A stretch of 64,000 nt of DNA from JASGKO01 sp049840595 (GCA_049840595.1 JASGKO010000008.1:186001-250000), one strand, 5' to 3'; positions 54,950-64,000 are shown, counted from the stretch's first letter. Numbers and translations are program-made. The notes: a model not told the origin generated them from the sequence alone.

Positions 54950-56078
54950 GAAATTGATAGATCGCTACGTCGGCAAGGAGATTTTGCTTACCGCCAGCAT
55001 GGCCGTGGCCGTGCTGAGCTTGGTGTTGGTGCTTGGAAACGTGTTCAAGCAACTCTTCGACCTCCTCGTCAACCACAACGTCCCGCTGGATTACATCCTG
55101 GCCTTCATGGGCTATATCATCCCGTTTTCGCTCACGTTTACGATTCCGTGGGGGTTCCTTACCTCGGTGCTGCTTGTCTTCGGCAAGCTCTCGGCGGAGA
55201 ATGAATTGATCGCCCTCCGCGCCACCGGCGTCAGTATTCCACGCGTCTGTTACAGCCTCTTTGCGCTCGCCGTGATCTGTTGCGGCATCTGCTTCTGGAT
55301 CAACGTCTCCGTCGCCCCGGCCGCCCAGCAAAAGATGAAGGAGGCGCTCTTCAACATCGCCACCAGCAACCCGATCGCGATGTTCACCAGCGACCAGGTG
55401 ATCGACGATTTTCCGGATACGAAAATCTACGTGGGCAGCAAGGACGGCCCCGAACTCCACAACCTGCTGATGTACAAGACCGGCAAATCCGGCGATCCGC
55501 TGGAGGTGGTCTATGCCCGCAGCGGCAGCCTGGAAGTGGACAAGGAACACATGCAGGTGCTGCTCAAGCTCATCAACGCGCAGATCGAACAACGGGACGA
55601 AAATCACAGCTCCGATTTCACCCGCATCCAGCAGGGGATCGTCGCGCAGAACATCGTGCTGCCGATTTCCCTGGAAGACCTCTACAACCGCGCCAAGAGC
55701 AAGCGCGGTCCGAACACGATGACCTTGAATGAATTGATCGCCAATCTCAAGGAGCAGCCCAGTGGTCCTACGGCCAAGAAGGATGCCGGTGCCCTCAACG
55801 CCATCCGCACCGAGATTAACAAGCGTTATTCGTTCTCCCTGGCCTCGCTCGCCTTCGCCATCATCGGCGTCCCGCTCGGCATCACCGCCCATCGTCGCGA
55901 GACTTCCGTCGGCTTCCTCTTCAGTATCGTCGTTGCGTTCGTTTACTTCTTCTTCATCATCATTGCCGATTCGTTGAAGAACAACCCGCACGCTCACTCC
56001 GATCTGCTCATCTGGCTGCCCAACGTGCTCTTCATCACCCTCGGCACCTACCTCTTCGTCCGCCTCGCCCGCCGCTAA
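54948..56078 (+). CDS. LptF/LptG family permease (YjgP/YjgQ)
   Basis: The 376-aa protein belongs to the LptF/LptG family, the membrane subunits of the LptB2FG transporter that extracts lipopolysaccharide from the inner membrane. The N-terminus MKLIDRYVGKEILLTASMAV and ENELIALRATGVSIPRV are typical. A beta-jellyroll occupies the middle, and three helices near the end include LAFAIIGVPLGITAHRRETSVGF. The start ATG 54948 overlaps the divergent gene's start. A single LptF/G gene here implies a partner elsewhere or a homodimer. Confidence 0.9.
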   Translation: MKLIDRYVGKEILLTASMAVAVLSLVLVLGNVFKQLFDLLVNHNVPLDYILAFMGYIIPFSLTFTIPWGFLTSVLLVFGKLSAENELIALRATGVSIPRVCYSLFALAVICCGICFWINVSVAPAAQQKMKEALFNIATSNPIAMFTSDQVIDDFPDTKIYVGSKDGPELHNLLMYKTGKSGDPLEVVYARSGSLEVDKEHMQVLLKLINAQIEQRDENHSSDFTRIQQGIVAQNIVLPISLEDLYNRAKSKRGPNTMTLNELIANLKEQPSGPTAKKDAGALNAIRTEINKRYSFSLASLAFAIIGVPLGITAHRRETSVGFLFSIVVAFVYFFFIIIADSLKNNPHAHSDLLIWLPNVLFITLGTYLFVRLARR

Positions 56079-56135
56079 GCGCGGGGCTGGTTATTTGAAC
56101 CGCAGCGGACGCGGCGAGCGCGGTGAAACAGAAAT

Positions 56136-56164
56136 TTTCACCACGAAGACACGAAGGCACGAAG
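56136..56164. repeat. Intergenic TTCACCACGAAGACACGAAGGCACGAAG repeat
   Basis: The copies of ACGAAG in CCACGAAGACACGAAGGCACGAAG are spaced by 2-3 bases. This repeat type is frequent in genomes of this group and is not coding. Confidence 0.6.
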
Positions 56165-56269
56165 TTTAATTGAGGACGCAAGGATGCTCGTAGTGACGTT
56201 CACTATCTACGATCCGCCATCCACAATTTATTATTCCGCCGCGGTTCGATAAGGGCAAAAGGAGTTTCC

Positions 56270-57895
56270 CTACTCCTCCCGCGCGCCTGCCATTTCCGGC
56301 AGTTCTGTGTGGTCCAGTTCCCGCAGATCCAGCCCGCGTGTCTCGGTCCCGTATTTGATGAACAGCAGCAGCGTGACCAGCATCGGAACCATGATGATTC
56401 CCGCCGCAATCCCAATCGGCGGCACCAGCGCCGTGATACTCAAGCTCTGCGCCAGTACCCCGCCGATTTTCGAGCAGGCCGCAATCCAGCCCGTTGCGCG
56501 ACCGCGCACCTTTAGCGGATAACTCTCCGACGCATAAGGCAGCAGAATCGCGAGAATCCCATTGCTCCCCACGATCAGCATCGCGATCGGATACACCGGG
56601 TTGCCCCCCGCATGGCCTTCCAGCAATAACACCCAGCCCAGCCCGCCCAGCGTCACCGTGATCATTGTCGCCAGCGACCATTTCGTGCTCCAGCGGCTGT
56701 ACATTAGCGTGCAGAGAAACACCGTCGGGAAGGCAATCAACGCCGATTCCGCCAGTAGCTTCGACGATACGCCCATGCTGTAACCCTTCGCCACCAGATC
56801 GGCGGGCAGCCAGAGCAACAGGCCGAAATTGATCAACCCCCACGCCACCGCCGCCAGGCTCAGCGCAAAGGTTTTGCCAATCATTCCCGCCGTCCAGATC
56901 GAAGGCGCCGGGATATGCTGCACCGCGCTTTCATGCGGGAGCAGGCTGTCCGTCACGTCGTCATCCGCTTCGCTGGGGGCCAGATCGCGGCTCACCATCC
57001 CGAAGCGTTCCATTACATCGTGCGCCTCCTCCTTGCGCCCGCGCGCGAGCAGGAACTTGGCGGATTCCGGAATCAATCCACCCATGAAAACGAGAATCAG
57101 CCCCGTGGGCAGATTCAGCAGCCACATGATGCGCCAGCTATACGTCGGCACCAGCAGCGCCGAGAAGCCGCTCGCTGCAAAGTAGCCGCCCACCGCGCCG
57201 AGCCCGCCCACCAGCACCAGCGCCCAGCCGCGGTGCCGCGAGGGCATCGTCTCTGCCAGCAGCGCATAGGTTACCGGCAGCATCCCGCCCGCGCCCGCAC
57301 CCATCAGAAAGCACATCCCCACATTCCACGCCAGCGAGGGCATCGCCCCGCAAATCGACGTCCCCACAAACACCACCGCCGAGAGCAGGATCGACGCCTT
57401 GCGTCCGTAAATATCCGCAATCACCCCCCACAGCACCGAGCCCGTCACCGTCCCGATCAAGGCAAAGAACGGCACCAGCGACGCCACCTTTTTTGCCACC
57501 CCATATTCCTTCACCAGCCCCGGCATTACAAAGCCCAGCGCGGCCGGTTTCATCACATCGATGATCAGCGCCACCACGAGCACCAGCATCAGCGTCCAGT
57601 GCGCCCGGTGCAGCGGGGCATCTTCCGGTGCCGTCACCATGATCCGCGCCGCCGCCCGCCGCTGCGACTCGATTCGCTTCGGCAGCAGCCCATAAGCGGC
57701 CACGCCGATTCCCACGACGATTAAAAACATCCCAAACAGCATCCCCGGGTCCATCGGCATCCCCGCCAGTTTGAACCCATCATTTTTCCCCATCCAAAAC
57801 ATCGGGATATGCAAAAGTACACCCGCCGTGACCCCCGCGCATCCGAGCGCAAAAGCCCAAACCCCCTGTCGATCCATAAATACTTTGCCGTTCAT
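56270..57895 (-). CDS. MFS transporter
   Basis: The 541-aa protein has two extra N-terminal hydrophobic segments, then the MFS fold. VLWGVIADIYGRKASILLSA is the loop 2-3 signature (G-x-x-x-D-x-x-G-R-K). PVTYALLAETMPSRHRGWALVL and LIPESAKFLLARGRKEEAHDVMERFG are typical of sugar/aromatic-acid symporters. The second half has the matching PYASESYPLKVRGRATGWIAACSKIGG. The substrate is unknown. The start is at ATG 57895 (MNGKVFMDRQGVW). It is a single-gene unit. Confidence 0.88.
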   Translation of the reverse strand: MNGKVFMDRQGVWAFALGCAGVTAGVLLHIPMFWMGKNDGFKLAGMPMDPGMLFGMFLIVVGIGVAAYGLLPKRIESQRRAAARIMVTAPEDAPLHRAHWTLMLVLVVALIIDVMKPAALGFVMPGLVKEYGVAKKVASLVPFFALIGTVTGSVLWGVIADIYGRKASILLSAVVFVGTSICGAMPSLAWNVGMCFLMGAGAGGMLPVTYALLAETMPSRHRGWALVLVGGLGAVGGYFAASGFSALLVPTYSWRIMWLLNLPTGLILVFMGGLIPESAKFLLARGRKEEAHDVMERFGMVSRDLAPSEADDDVTDSLLPHESAVQHIPAPSIWTAGMIGKTFALSLAAVAWGLINFGLLLWLPADLVAKGYSMGVSSKLLAESALIAFPTVFLCTLMYSRWSTKWSLATMITVTLGGLGWVLLLEGHAGGNPVYPIAMLIVGSNGILAILLPYASESYPLKVRGRATGWIAACSKIGGVLAQSLSITALVPPIGIAAGIIMVPMLVTLLLFIKYGTETRGLDLRELDHTELPEMAGAREE

Positions 57896-58077
57896 CGTTC
57901 GTAATTTGGGTAAATGCTGATTTTTCCCTTATGGGCTGGCTGGAGGTGATTTCGCCTAATCCAGCCCCCGGGATGGGGCAGACTTTGCGAAGAAGCGCCT
58001 GCTTTGTAAAACTTTTTGCAGGCGAGATTGCGGTGGGGGCAGCAGGCAGGAATGAATCACCAGGACACGAGATCACC

Positions 58078-58110
58078 TTCCATCTCTGCGTCTTCGCGTC
58101 TCTGCGTGAG
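58078..58110. repeat. Intergenic repeat CTCTGCGTCTTCGCGTCTCTGCGTGA
   Basis: Reverse complement TCACGCAGAGACGCGAAGACGCAGAG is the 'CGCAGAGACGCAGAG' repeat type. It lies directly downstream of the dxs stop. A weaker hairpin CGCCTGC...GCAGGCG (57996-58024) lies nearby. Nothing else is evident in the gap 57896-58134. Confidence 0.55.
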
Positions 58111-58134
58111 CCTGAATTTCCGCGCGATTCGCGC

Positions 58135-60047
58135 CTACGCCACGCTCTGCGGTACGGACACGGCTGGCTTCTTCACATGGGCCAGGATTTTCTCCACCGC
58201 GGCCTGGGCGGTGAGGCCGTGCTTCTTGCGCAGGATGTCCACCGCACCGTGCTCGACGAACTGGTCGGGCCACGCGACGCGCACGACCGGGATCATTGAT
58301 CCCGGCATCGGCGAGGTGTTCGATGATGCCGGTGCCGTAGCCGTTGTGCACGACGTGGTCTTCCATGGTGCAGATGACGTCCACGCTGCGGGCGAAGAAT
58401 TCGAGAGTGCCGGTATCGAGCGGCTTGATCCAGCGCGGGTTGATGACCGCGGTTGAAATGCCCTGCGCTTCCAGCAGCTTGGCGGTTTCGAGCGCGACGG
58501 AGCAAAAGTTGCCGAGGCCGAAGATGGCGACCGTCTTGCCGTGCTTAAGCACTTCACTCTTGCCGATTTCGAGCAGCTTCGGCGTGTCCTTTGGCTTGGC
58601 CCCGGTGCCGGCGCCGCGGGGATAGCGGATCGCGATCGGGCCGGTCATGATGGTTGGCCATCGTCCAGAGCATGTCGACGAATTCGTCTTCGTCCTTCGG
58701 CTGCATGTGGACGAGACCGGGGACATGGCGCAGGTAGCCGATGTCGAAGAGACCGTGGTGGGTGGGGCCGTCGTCGCCGCTCAGACCGGCGCGATCCATG
58801 CACAGGGCCACATTGAGATTTTGCAGCGCCATATCGTGGATGATCATGTCATACGCGCGCTGCATGAAGGTGGAGTAAATCGCGAGGAACGGCTGGAGCC
58901 CTGTACGGCCATGCCGCAGGCAAAAAGGGCCGCGTGTTCCTCGGCGATGCCGACGTCGTAATAGCGTTCGGGATGCTTCTTCTGGAAATGCACGAGGCCG
59001 GTGCCGGTGGGCATCGCAGCCGTGATGGCGACGATCTTGTTGTTCGTATCGGCGAACTTCGCCAGGGTCTTGCCCAGCAGCTCGGAGTAAGTGGGCAGGC
59101 TGGCCGGGGCGGTTTCGCCGGTCTCCAGCTTGTAATTGGCCGAGGCCGTGGAACTTGTCCGGCTGCTGGAGGGCGGGTGCGTAGCCTTTGCCCTTCTTGG
59201 TGAGAATGTGCAGGATGACCGGCTCATTCTGCGTCTTGAGAAACTCGAAGGTGCGAATCAGCAGTCGGGATGTCGTGACCGTCGATCGGACCGTAATAGC
59301 GGAGGCCGAGGTCTTCAAAGAGGATGTTCGGCAGCAGCAGTCCCTTGACGCCCGACTCCACCTTGTGCGCGAGTTTCACCGCCTCCTTCCGCCGATCATT
59401 TCTACAAAGCGCGCCGCCTGATCGTGCAGATGCGCATAGGTCGGGCTGGTCGTGATCTTGTTGAAGTAATGCGCAATCGCGCCCACGTTCTTCGCGATCG
59501 ACCATTCGTTATCGTTGAGCACCACGATGAAGCGCTTGGTGGAGTGCGCGACGTTGTTCAGCGCCTCGTAGCTCACCCCGCAGGTAAAGGCCGCATCGCC
59601 CGGCCACCGCAGACCACATGCTCGTCGCCGCCCTTGCAATCCCGGGCGACTGCCATCCCGAGCGCGGCGGAGAGCGCTGTGCCGGCGTGTCCCGCCCCGT
59701 AGCAATCGTGATCGCTCTCGGTGCGCAACAGGAAGCCGTTGAGGCCCTGGTACTGGCGCATGGTGTGGAACTGCTCGCGCCGCCCGGTGAGCAGCTTGTG
59801 CACATAGCCCTGGTGGCTCACGTCGAAGACAAACTTATCCGTCGGGCGTGTCGAAAACCCGGTGCAGCGCAATGGTCAGCTCGACCACGCCCAGGTTCGG
59901 CCCCAGATGCCCGCCGACGGAATTCGGATTCGACTCGGAAAGAATGCTGATCAATTCGTCGCGGATTTCCTGGGCGAGCACAGGGAGGTCTTTTTCGTTC
60001 AGCGCCTTTACGTCGGCCGGTGAATTGATGGTGTCTAGGAAACGCAT
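58135..60047 (-). pseudogene. dxs: 1-deoxy-D-xylulose-5-phosphate synthase, with at least eight frameshifts as read
   Basis: Dxs condenses pyruvate and glyceraldehyde-3-phosphate, the first step of the MEP isoprenoid pathway, using thiamine diphosphate. Reassembling the frames from ATG 60047 gives the ordinary protein: NPNSVGGHLGPNLGVVELTIALHRVFDTP, DKFVFDVSHQGYVHKLLTGR, GDAAFTCGVSYEALNN, EDLGLRYYGPIDGHD, AITAAMPTGTGL, and DRAGLSGDDGPTHHGLFDI. The length (about 637 codons) is right. Frames change near 59840, 59605, 59393, 59275, 59140, 58900, 58645 and 58290, mostly by one extra base. Since Dxs is normally essential, sequence error is the likely cause. Confidence 0.9.
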
Positions 60048-60391
60048 GGGTGATTTTTTGAAAATAAACGAATTTCGTCGGACTCTTCCTCGTCGTCGGC
60101 TTCCAGCGTCGCCGTGGAGGAGGGGACGGAAGCAACCGGTTCCGCGGTTTTCGACGAAGCCGGGTCGAATTCCTGCAGCGTAGGCTTTTCCCGGCCTTTT
60201 CCGTAATGATCTGGATGCGCTTTTCGGCGACCTTCAGCTTTTCCGAGCAAAAGCCGACCGAGCTCCATGCCCTCCTCGTAGCGAACGAGCAAATCGTCGA
60301 GCGGCAACTCGTCGGACTCCATTTGCGCGATGATGCTTTCGAGCCGCGAGAGCGCCTGCTCGAAGTTCTTCGGTTCCGGAGACTTGGGCAT
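60035..60391 (-). CDS. xseB: Exodeoxyribonuclease VII small subunit (two compensating frame changes)
   Basis: XseB is the small, non-catalytic subunit of exonuclease VII, which degrades single-stranded DNA. The first 47 residues read NFEQALSRLESIIAQMESDELPLDDLLVRYEEGMELG, the family signature. The next stretch is normal only in the adjacent frame (FCSEKLKVAEKRIQIITEKAGK), with changes near 60245 and 60190. The original frame then resumes (KPTLQEFDPASS). An acidic tail overlaps the dxs start. The xseB-dxs order is common. No xseA is present in this window. Confidence 0.85.
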   Translation of the reverse strand: MPKSPEPKNFEQALSRLESIIAQMESDELPLDDLLVRYEEGMELGRLLLGKAEGRRKAHPDHYGKGREKPTLQEFDPASSKTAEPVASVPSSTATLEADDEEESDEIRLFSKNHPCVS

Positions 60392-60452
60392 GGATAAAAC
60401 TGAAGGCTAAACCGCGGCTTTGACAAGCATCGAATCAAGTGAAGGTAAAAAA

Positions 60453-62178
60453 TCAGTCGGACTGCCGGGTCCAGCGATCGTGGTCCGCGTAGAAGACGCA
60501 CTGGTTGTCGATCGGCAGCGGAGTTACGGCGTTGAAAGGGAAGTCGCGGAAATTGTTGCTGCGCAGGATGAGCGGTGCCCAGTCGGCGTATTCACCGCGG
60601 AGCACGCCGCTGAAGAGTGGCAGGTTGCCGGTGATCGGCGTGAGGTAGATCCCGATGATCGGGGAGTGGAGTTGATCGTAATCGTGCAGATTGATCACAT
60701 CGGTCATCTTCGATGGCAGCCAGAGCGACTTGCGGTTGGCATACCAGCCTACGGCCCAGGGCATGTCGGAGACGATGATGTCGTCGGAATTGCTCCAGTC
60801 CCGCAGCAGTGTGATGTAGGGCGGCACATACGGAGGCCACGCCACCTTGTTTCGCGGGCTGCCAAAGGTATGGGCAACAATCGGCAGGCTGGAAATAATG
60901 AACAGCAGGCACAGGAAGCAAAGCCGCGCGTAGTTCAGGTTGATTTCCAGCCGCGACCAGAGCACGAGCAGCAGCGCGAGACCGAAGGCGCTAAACAGCG
61001 GGATGAAGAGCACATGCAAGTCATTGGGATCGACTCCCTGCGTCGCCGGATTATACATGCACATGCCGAGAATCGCCCCCAGCCACATCACCAGCACCGC
61101 CCATTTGAAAAGATCCGTCTCGCGGCGGCGGAAGCGGTGCAACAGCGCGACCACGAAGAATGGCGCCGTGAGCATGCCCCCGAGATAGGTATAAAGGTTC
61201 CCCGCCTGGGAAACGATGCTGTTCATCACCTTGTAGCGGAAAAAATAGGGCTGGATGCCGGCGAAGTCTCCGGTAAAGCCGCGCATGATCGAATCCTCGC
61301 TGCCGCGGACGCCATCGAGGATGGACAGATACGCGATGCCGAGCGGATAGCCGCAGACATGATAGTTTCGGATCATCCAGGGCAGGGACATCCCCCCCCA
61401 CGATCGCCGTCATTAGAATGGGAGCCAGCCACCAGGGGCGGAAGTATAGCGCGACAAAAAACAGGCACGCGCCAAAGATGAAAAAGGTCATCGGATGGGC
61501 GAGCCCGAGCAGGCCAAAGGCCACGGCGCATCCCATCAGCCACGAGAGCGGACGGTTTCCCGCTTCCTGCGCCTCAATCGCCCGGGCCAGCAGGTAGGTG
61601 GCGATGCTGAAGAGCAGCAGCATCAGCATTTGCGGGAGCCCGCTCGTCGAGAACTGCCACAGGCGGTCGCAAAGGATCAGCATGAGACAGCCCATCGTTG
61701 CCAGGCGGACATCGAATAATCGCCGCAGAATCAGGAAAATCACGCCGACGGCGAGGATGAAGCAGAGCATGTCCACCACGATGATCATGCGATCATTCAC
61801 ATAGATCAGATCGTTGATCGTCATCTTCCAGTCCTTTTTGGTCAGGAGCAGGAAGGGCGCGAGCACCAGCGGATGCAGGGGCGCCTGGTAGGTGTCCGGC
61901 ACTTCGCCATCCGGGAAATCGCCCTTCTTGTGCTGGATCTGCGCCAGCGCAGCCGGGCGCAGTTCGTTGGTGGTAAAGCCGTGTCCACTCGCGATCGCAC
62001 GCGCGATCTGGCCTTGCTCCATCGCCCGGGGATTGGAGAAGCCCACGAAATCCCAGAAGAAATATGCGGAGGCGACGGCGAGCGTGAAAATCAGGAACGC
62101 TGCAAATTTAATCCAGCCGGCCCACGAGCCTTCCTCCAGATTATGGACAAATTGTTGAATGTCGTTTTCGGATGCCAT
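60453..62178 (-). pseudogene. Multi-pass glycosyltransferase-like membrane protein (GT39 type), broken at a G8 tract
   Basis: From ATG 62178 the protein has about ten membrane helices after WIKFAAFLIFTLAVASAYFFWDFVGF. The first periplasmic loop has AMEQGQIARAIASGHGFTTNELRPAAL, an ArnT/GT39-like acidic-loop pattern. The frame stops near 61395 at a run of eight G (C8 at 61392-61399). The adjacent frame continues with MSLPWMIRNYHVCGYPLGIAYLS to 60453. It would transfer sugars from lipid-linked donors in the envelope. The break may be a sequencing error or a phase-variable tract. Confidence 0.72.
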
Positions 62179-62192
62179 GAATGAAACGGGGA

Positions 62193-63566
62193 CTACTCCT
62201 GGTTTTTAAGCGTTTTCAACCGGCGATGGAGAGTGCGCCGGCTGATGCCGAGTTGCTGGGCTGCTTTGGTGATGTTGCCTTTGGTTTCATCAAGAGCGCG
62301 CATCATCAGCCGATGTTCTGTCTCATGCAAATTCAAATGCTGGGCGCTCCCGGATAAAAATCTCGCGACATCCTGGGCGGCCTTCGTCTGCGCTTTGCGT
62401 TCGCGCACGCGCAGCGGCAGGTCGCGCAGGGTGATCTTCGGCCCGCTCGCCATCACCACGCCATGCTGGATTGCGGCCTGGAGTTCACGCACGTTGCCCG
62501 GCCATTCGTAGGCGAGCAGCGTTTCCATCGCATCCAGGGTCAGTTCACGCACCGGCTTTTCGTTCTCCTTGGCGGTCGATTTGAGAAAAGCCGAGACGAG
62601 CAGGGGGATATCCTCCTTGCGCTCGCGCAGCGGTGGCAGCGTCAGGGTTACCACGCTCAGCCGGTAGAACAGGTCGTCCCGGAATTTTCCTTCCGCCACC
62701 ATCTGTTCCAGGTCTTTGTTGGTGGCCGCCACCACCCGCACATCCACTTGCAGGGTCTGGCTCCCTCCCACGCGTTCAAATTCCCGTTCGCCCAGCACGC
62801 GCAGGATTTTCACCTGGGTATTGGTATCGATTTCGCCGATTTCATCGAGAAAGAGGGTGCCGCCATCCGCCTGCTCGAAGCGGCCAATCCGCCGCTCCAT
62901 CGCCCCGGTGAAGGAGCCCTTTTCGTGGCCAAAGAGCTCGCTTTCCAGCAACTGGGCCGAGAGGGCCGCGCAATGAATCGCGGTGAATTTCGCCTTCGCC
63001 CGCTGGCTGAGATTGTGGATGGCATGCGCCACCAGCTCTTTGCCCGTGCCGCTCTCGCCCTGGATGAGCACGGTCGTCCGCGAGGGGGCCACCTGTTTCA
63101 CCACATCGAACACCTCGTGCATCGCCAGCGAGTTGCCGATGATGTTTTCCAGCCCGTAACGCTTCTCGACCTGCTGTTTGAGCTCGACGACCTCGCGCTC
63201 CACGGCCCGGCTTTTCAGCGCCCGCTGGATCAGGATTTCCAGTTTGTCGATATTGATCGGCTTGGTGACGAAATCGTAGGCGCCGTGTTTCATCGCTTCC
63301 ACCGCCGTATCCACGGAGCCGTAGGCCGTCATCATGATGCAGATCGGCGCATGCGGCATCTTCAGGATGCGATCGATCAGCGTCATCCCATCCTCGCCGC
63401 CCAGCCGTAGATCGGTGAGCACCAGGTCCACGACATCGGATTCGAGCACTCGCAGCGCCGAGGCGATATCCCCCGCAATATAGACCTCGAAGGAATCCTC
63501 CAGCGATGCACGCAAGCCCTCGCGGGTGTGTCGCTCGTCATCCACGATCAAAATAGTCGGCTTCAT
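62193..63566 (-). CDS. Sigma-54-dependent response regulator (NtrC family)
   Basis: This intact 457-aa protein has three parts. Residues 1-120 are a receiver with acidic Asp9-Asp10, phosphoacceptor Asp52 in VLTDLRLGG and the conserved Lys in FVTKPINI. The AAA+ domain has Walker A GESGTGKE, the sigma-54 loop GSFTGA (GAFTGA variant) and Walker B GGTLFLDEIGEID. The Fis-type HTH lies at the C-terminus (AAQQLGISRRTLHRRLKTL). It activates RpoN-dependent promoters when phosphorylated. No kinase is next to it. The GT39-like gene follows 14 bp after its stop. Confidence 0.95.
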   Translation of the reverse strand: MKPTILIVDDERHTREGLRASLEDSFEVYIAGDIASALRVLESDVVDLVLTDLRLGGEDGMTLIDRILKMPHAPICIMMTAYGSVDTAVEAMKHGAYDFVTKPINIDKLEILIQRALKSRAVEREVVELKQQVEKRYGLENIIGNSLAMHEVFDVVKQVAPSRTTVLIQGESGTGKELVAHAIHNLSQRAKAKFTAIHCAALSAQLLESELFGHEKGSFTGAMERRIGRFEQADGGTLFLDEIGEIDTNTQVKILRVLGEREFERVGGSQTLQVDVRVVAATNKDLEQMVAEGKFRDDLFYRLSVVTLTLPPLRERKEDIPLLVSAFLKSTAKENEKPVRELTLDAMETLLAYEWPGNVRELQAAIQHGVVMASGPKITLRDLPLRVRERKAQTKAAQDVARFLSGSAQHLNLHETEHRLMMRALDETKGNITKAAQQLGISRRTLHRRLKTLKNQE

Positions 63567-63867
63567 TCAGGGCAGGTCAGCAACAGGGCGTCAAAAACAG
63601 CGGTCGCTGCAAATGCGTCAAAGTGGCGCAGAGAATAACTGGGATCGCCGGGAAGTCAATGCGACAAAGTGTAACGATTGGAAGAAGACGGGAAGACGCT
63701 CCCCGGAAACCGGGGAACTGTGGAATGCAGATTTTGCACAAAAGATGCGCAAAGTGTTTGCAGGCATTCGCTCCCCATGCTTTTCTTATCCCTCTCCGAC
63801 GCCGGAAGGCTCCGGGGAGCAAGTAGTGGCTGGGGACTGCAAGTGATTGCGCTCCAGCCGGATACGT
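63567..63867. other. Non-coding interval with a perfect short hairpin
   Basis: No gene is visible in 301 bases. TCCCCGG-AAA-CCGGGGA (63700-63716) is a perfect stem with a three-base loop. A second weak pairing (CTCCCC with GGGGAG) is possible further along. I cannot assign a promoter for the tRNA or for the regulator. Confidence 0.4.
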
Positions 63868-63941
63868 TGCCCTGTGGTGTAATGGTAACACAGTGCCCTT
63901 TGGAGGCATTATTCTAGGTTCGAGTCCTAGCGGGGCAGCCA
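63868..63941 (+). tRNA. tRNA-Gln (anticodon TTG)
   Basis: A cloverleaf fits. The acceptor stem is TGCCCTG/CGGGGCA, the D-arm GTGT-AATGGTA-ACAC, and the anticodon arm GTGCC-CTTTGGA-GGCAT with anticodon TTG (reads CAA). The T-arm is CTAGG-TTCGAGT-CCTAG. The discriminator is G and the CCA end is encoded. The gene is 74 nt. Confidence 0.95.
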
Positions 63942-63983
63942 ATTTGCTCTCGGGAAAATTGTTCAAGAGCGAAAGAGAATAAA

Positions 63984-64000
63984 GCGCCCGTAGCTCAACT
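63984..64000 (+). tRNA. Start of a second tRNA, cut off by the window edge
   Basis: GCGCCCGTAGCTCAACT has the 5' acceptor and D-arm start of a tRNA, most like tRNA-Arg. The anticodon lies outside the window, so the identity is a guess. Confidence 0.5.

Noticed and set aside
57996..58024. CGCCTGC...GCAGGCG stem as a terminator for dxs
   Set aside because: No T-run follows on the minus strand. It is kept only as a weak hairpin.
63577..63966. Minus-strand ORF of 129 codons containing LGLEPRIMPPKGTVLPLHHRA
   Set aside because: That peptide is the reverse translation of the tRNA-Gln gene, a well-known kind of spurious ORF.

Overview
The window is a 64 kb chromosomal segment from a Gram-negative, high-G+C bacterium, most likely a member of the Verrucomicrobiota. 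Four features support this: a UBact-type ubiquitin-like protein encoded directly upstream of a 20S proteasome gene pair, an LL-diaminopimelate aminotransferase, a complete MoxR/Bat operon, and intergenic repeats of the kind common in that phylum. There is no rRNA, IS element or CRISPR array. The placement is inference; no search was run.

Layout. 0-4 kb: an AsmA-like envelope protein running off the left edge, a thioredoxin-fold protein, PurU and a D-lactate-dehydrogenase-like enzyme. 4-9 kb: a GYF-domain and a LysM protein, diverging from a five-gene run of UBact (58 aa), prcB, prcA, an N-acetylmuramoyl-L-alanine amidase and a peptidoglycan-binding protein. 9-10.3 kb: a receiver-DUF4388 regulator. 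10.4-19.5 kb (minus strand): moxR, DUF58, DUF4381, batA, a batB-batC fusion, batD, batE and a DUF3108 gene, most of them with overlapping stop and start codons. 19.5-21.6 kb: leuA, preceded by a leucine-rich leader peptide and hairpins that look like an attenuator. 21.7-33 kb: lipoproteins, a GH75-like chitosanase, TMEM14, SDR, SerS, a pair of tandem paralogues, a TPR protein, DapL, an MnmC-like methyltransferase and a YkgJ-type Cys-cluster protein. 33.5-43 kb: a chemoreceptor, two TetR regulators with likely operators, an SDR and an RND efflux operon. 43.1-47.7 kb: a broken, lower-G+C gene for a large nuclease-STAND NTPase of the anti-phage type. 47.8-53.5 kb: a TonB-like/SnoaL/MMPL/lipoprotein operon diverging from a halogenase-like flavoprotein. 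53.7-63.6 kb: a membrane protein, a HEAT lipoprotein, LptF/G, an MFS transporter, dxs, xseB, a GT39-like membrane protein and an NtrC-type regulator. 63.9-64 kb: tRNA-Gln and the first bases of a second tRNA.

Two points affect how the annotation should be read. First, many genes between 24.8 and 47 kb and between 58 and 61.5 kb carry single-base indels, often in short homopolymers (SDR, TPR, dapL, chemoreceptor, both TetR genes, the STAND NTPase, dxs with at least eight, xseB, GT39). Several of these genes are normally essential, so sequencing or assembly error is the simplest explanation. I give the reconstructed gene spans and mark the breaks. Second, the most notable biology is the UBact-proteasome module. 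Its ubiquitin-like gene is short and overlaps prcB, so it is easily missed, and no partner ATPase, depupylase or ligase is encoded in this window.

Likely co-functioning sets are: the UBact-proteasome with two cell-wall genes; the MoxR/Bat vWA chaperone-like envelope system; TetR-controlled RND efflux; and the MMPL/lipoprotein/flavoprotein locus, which may make or export a lipid or pigment.
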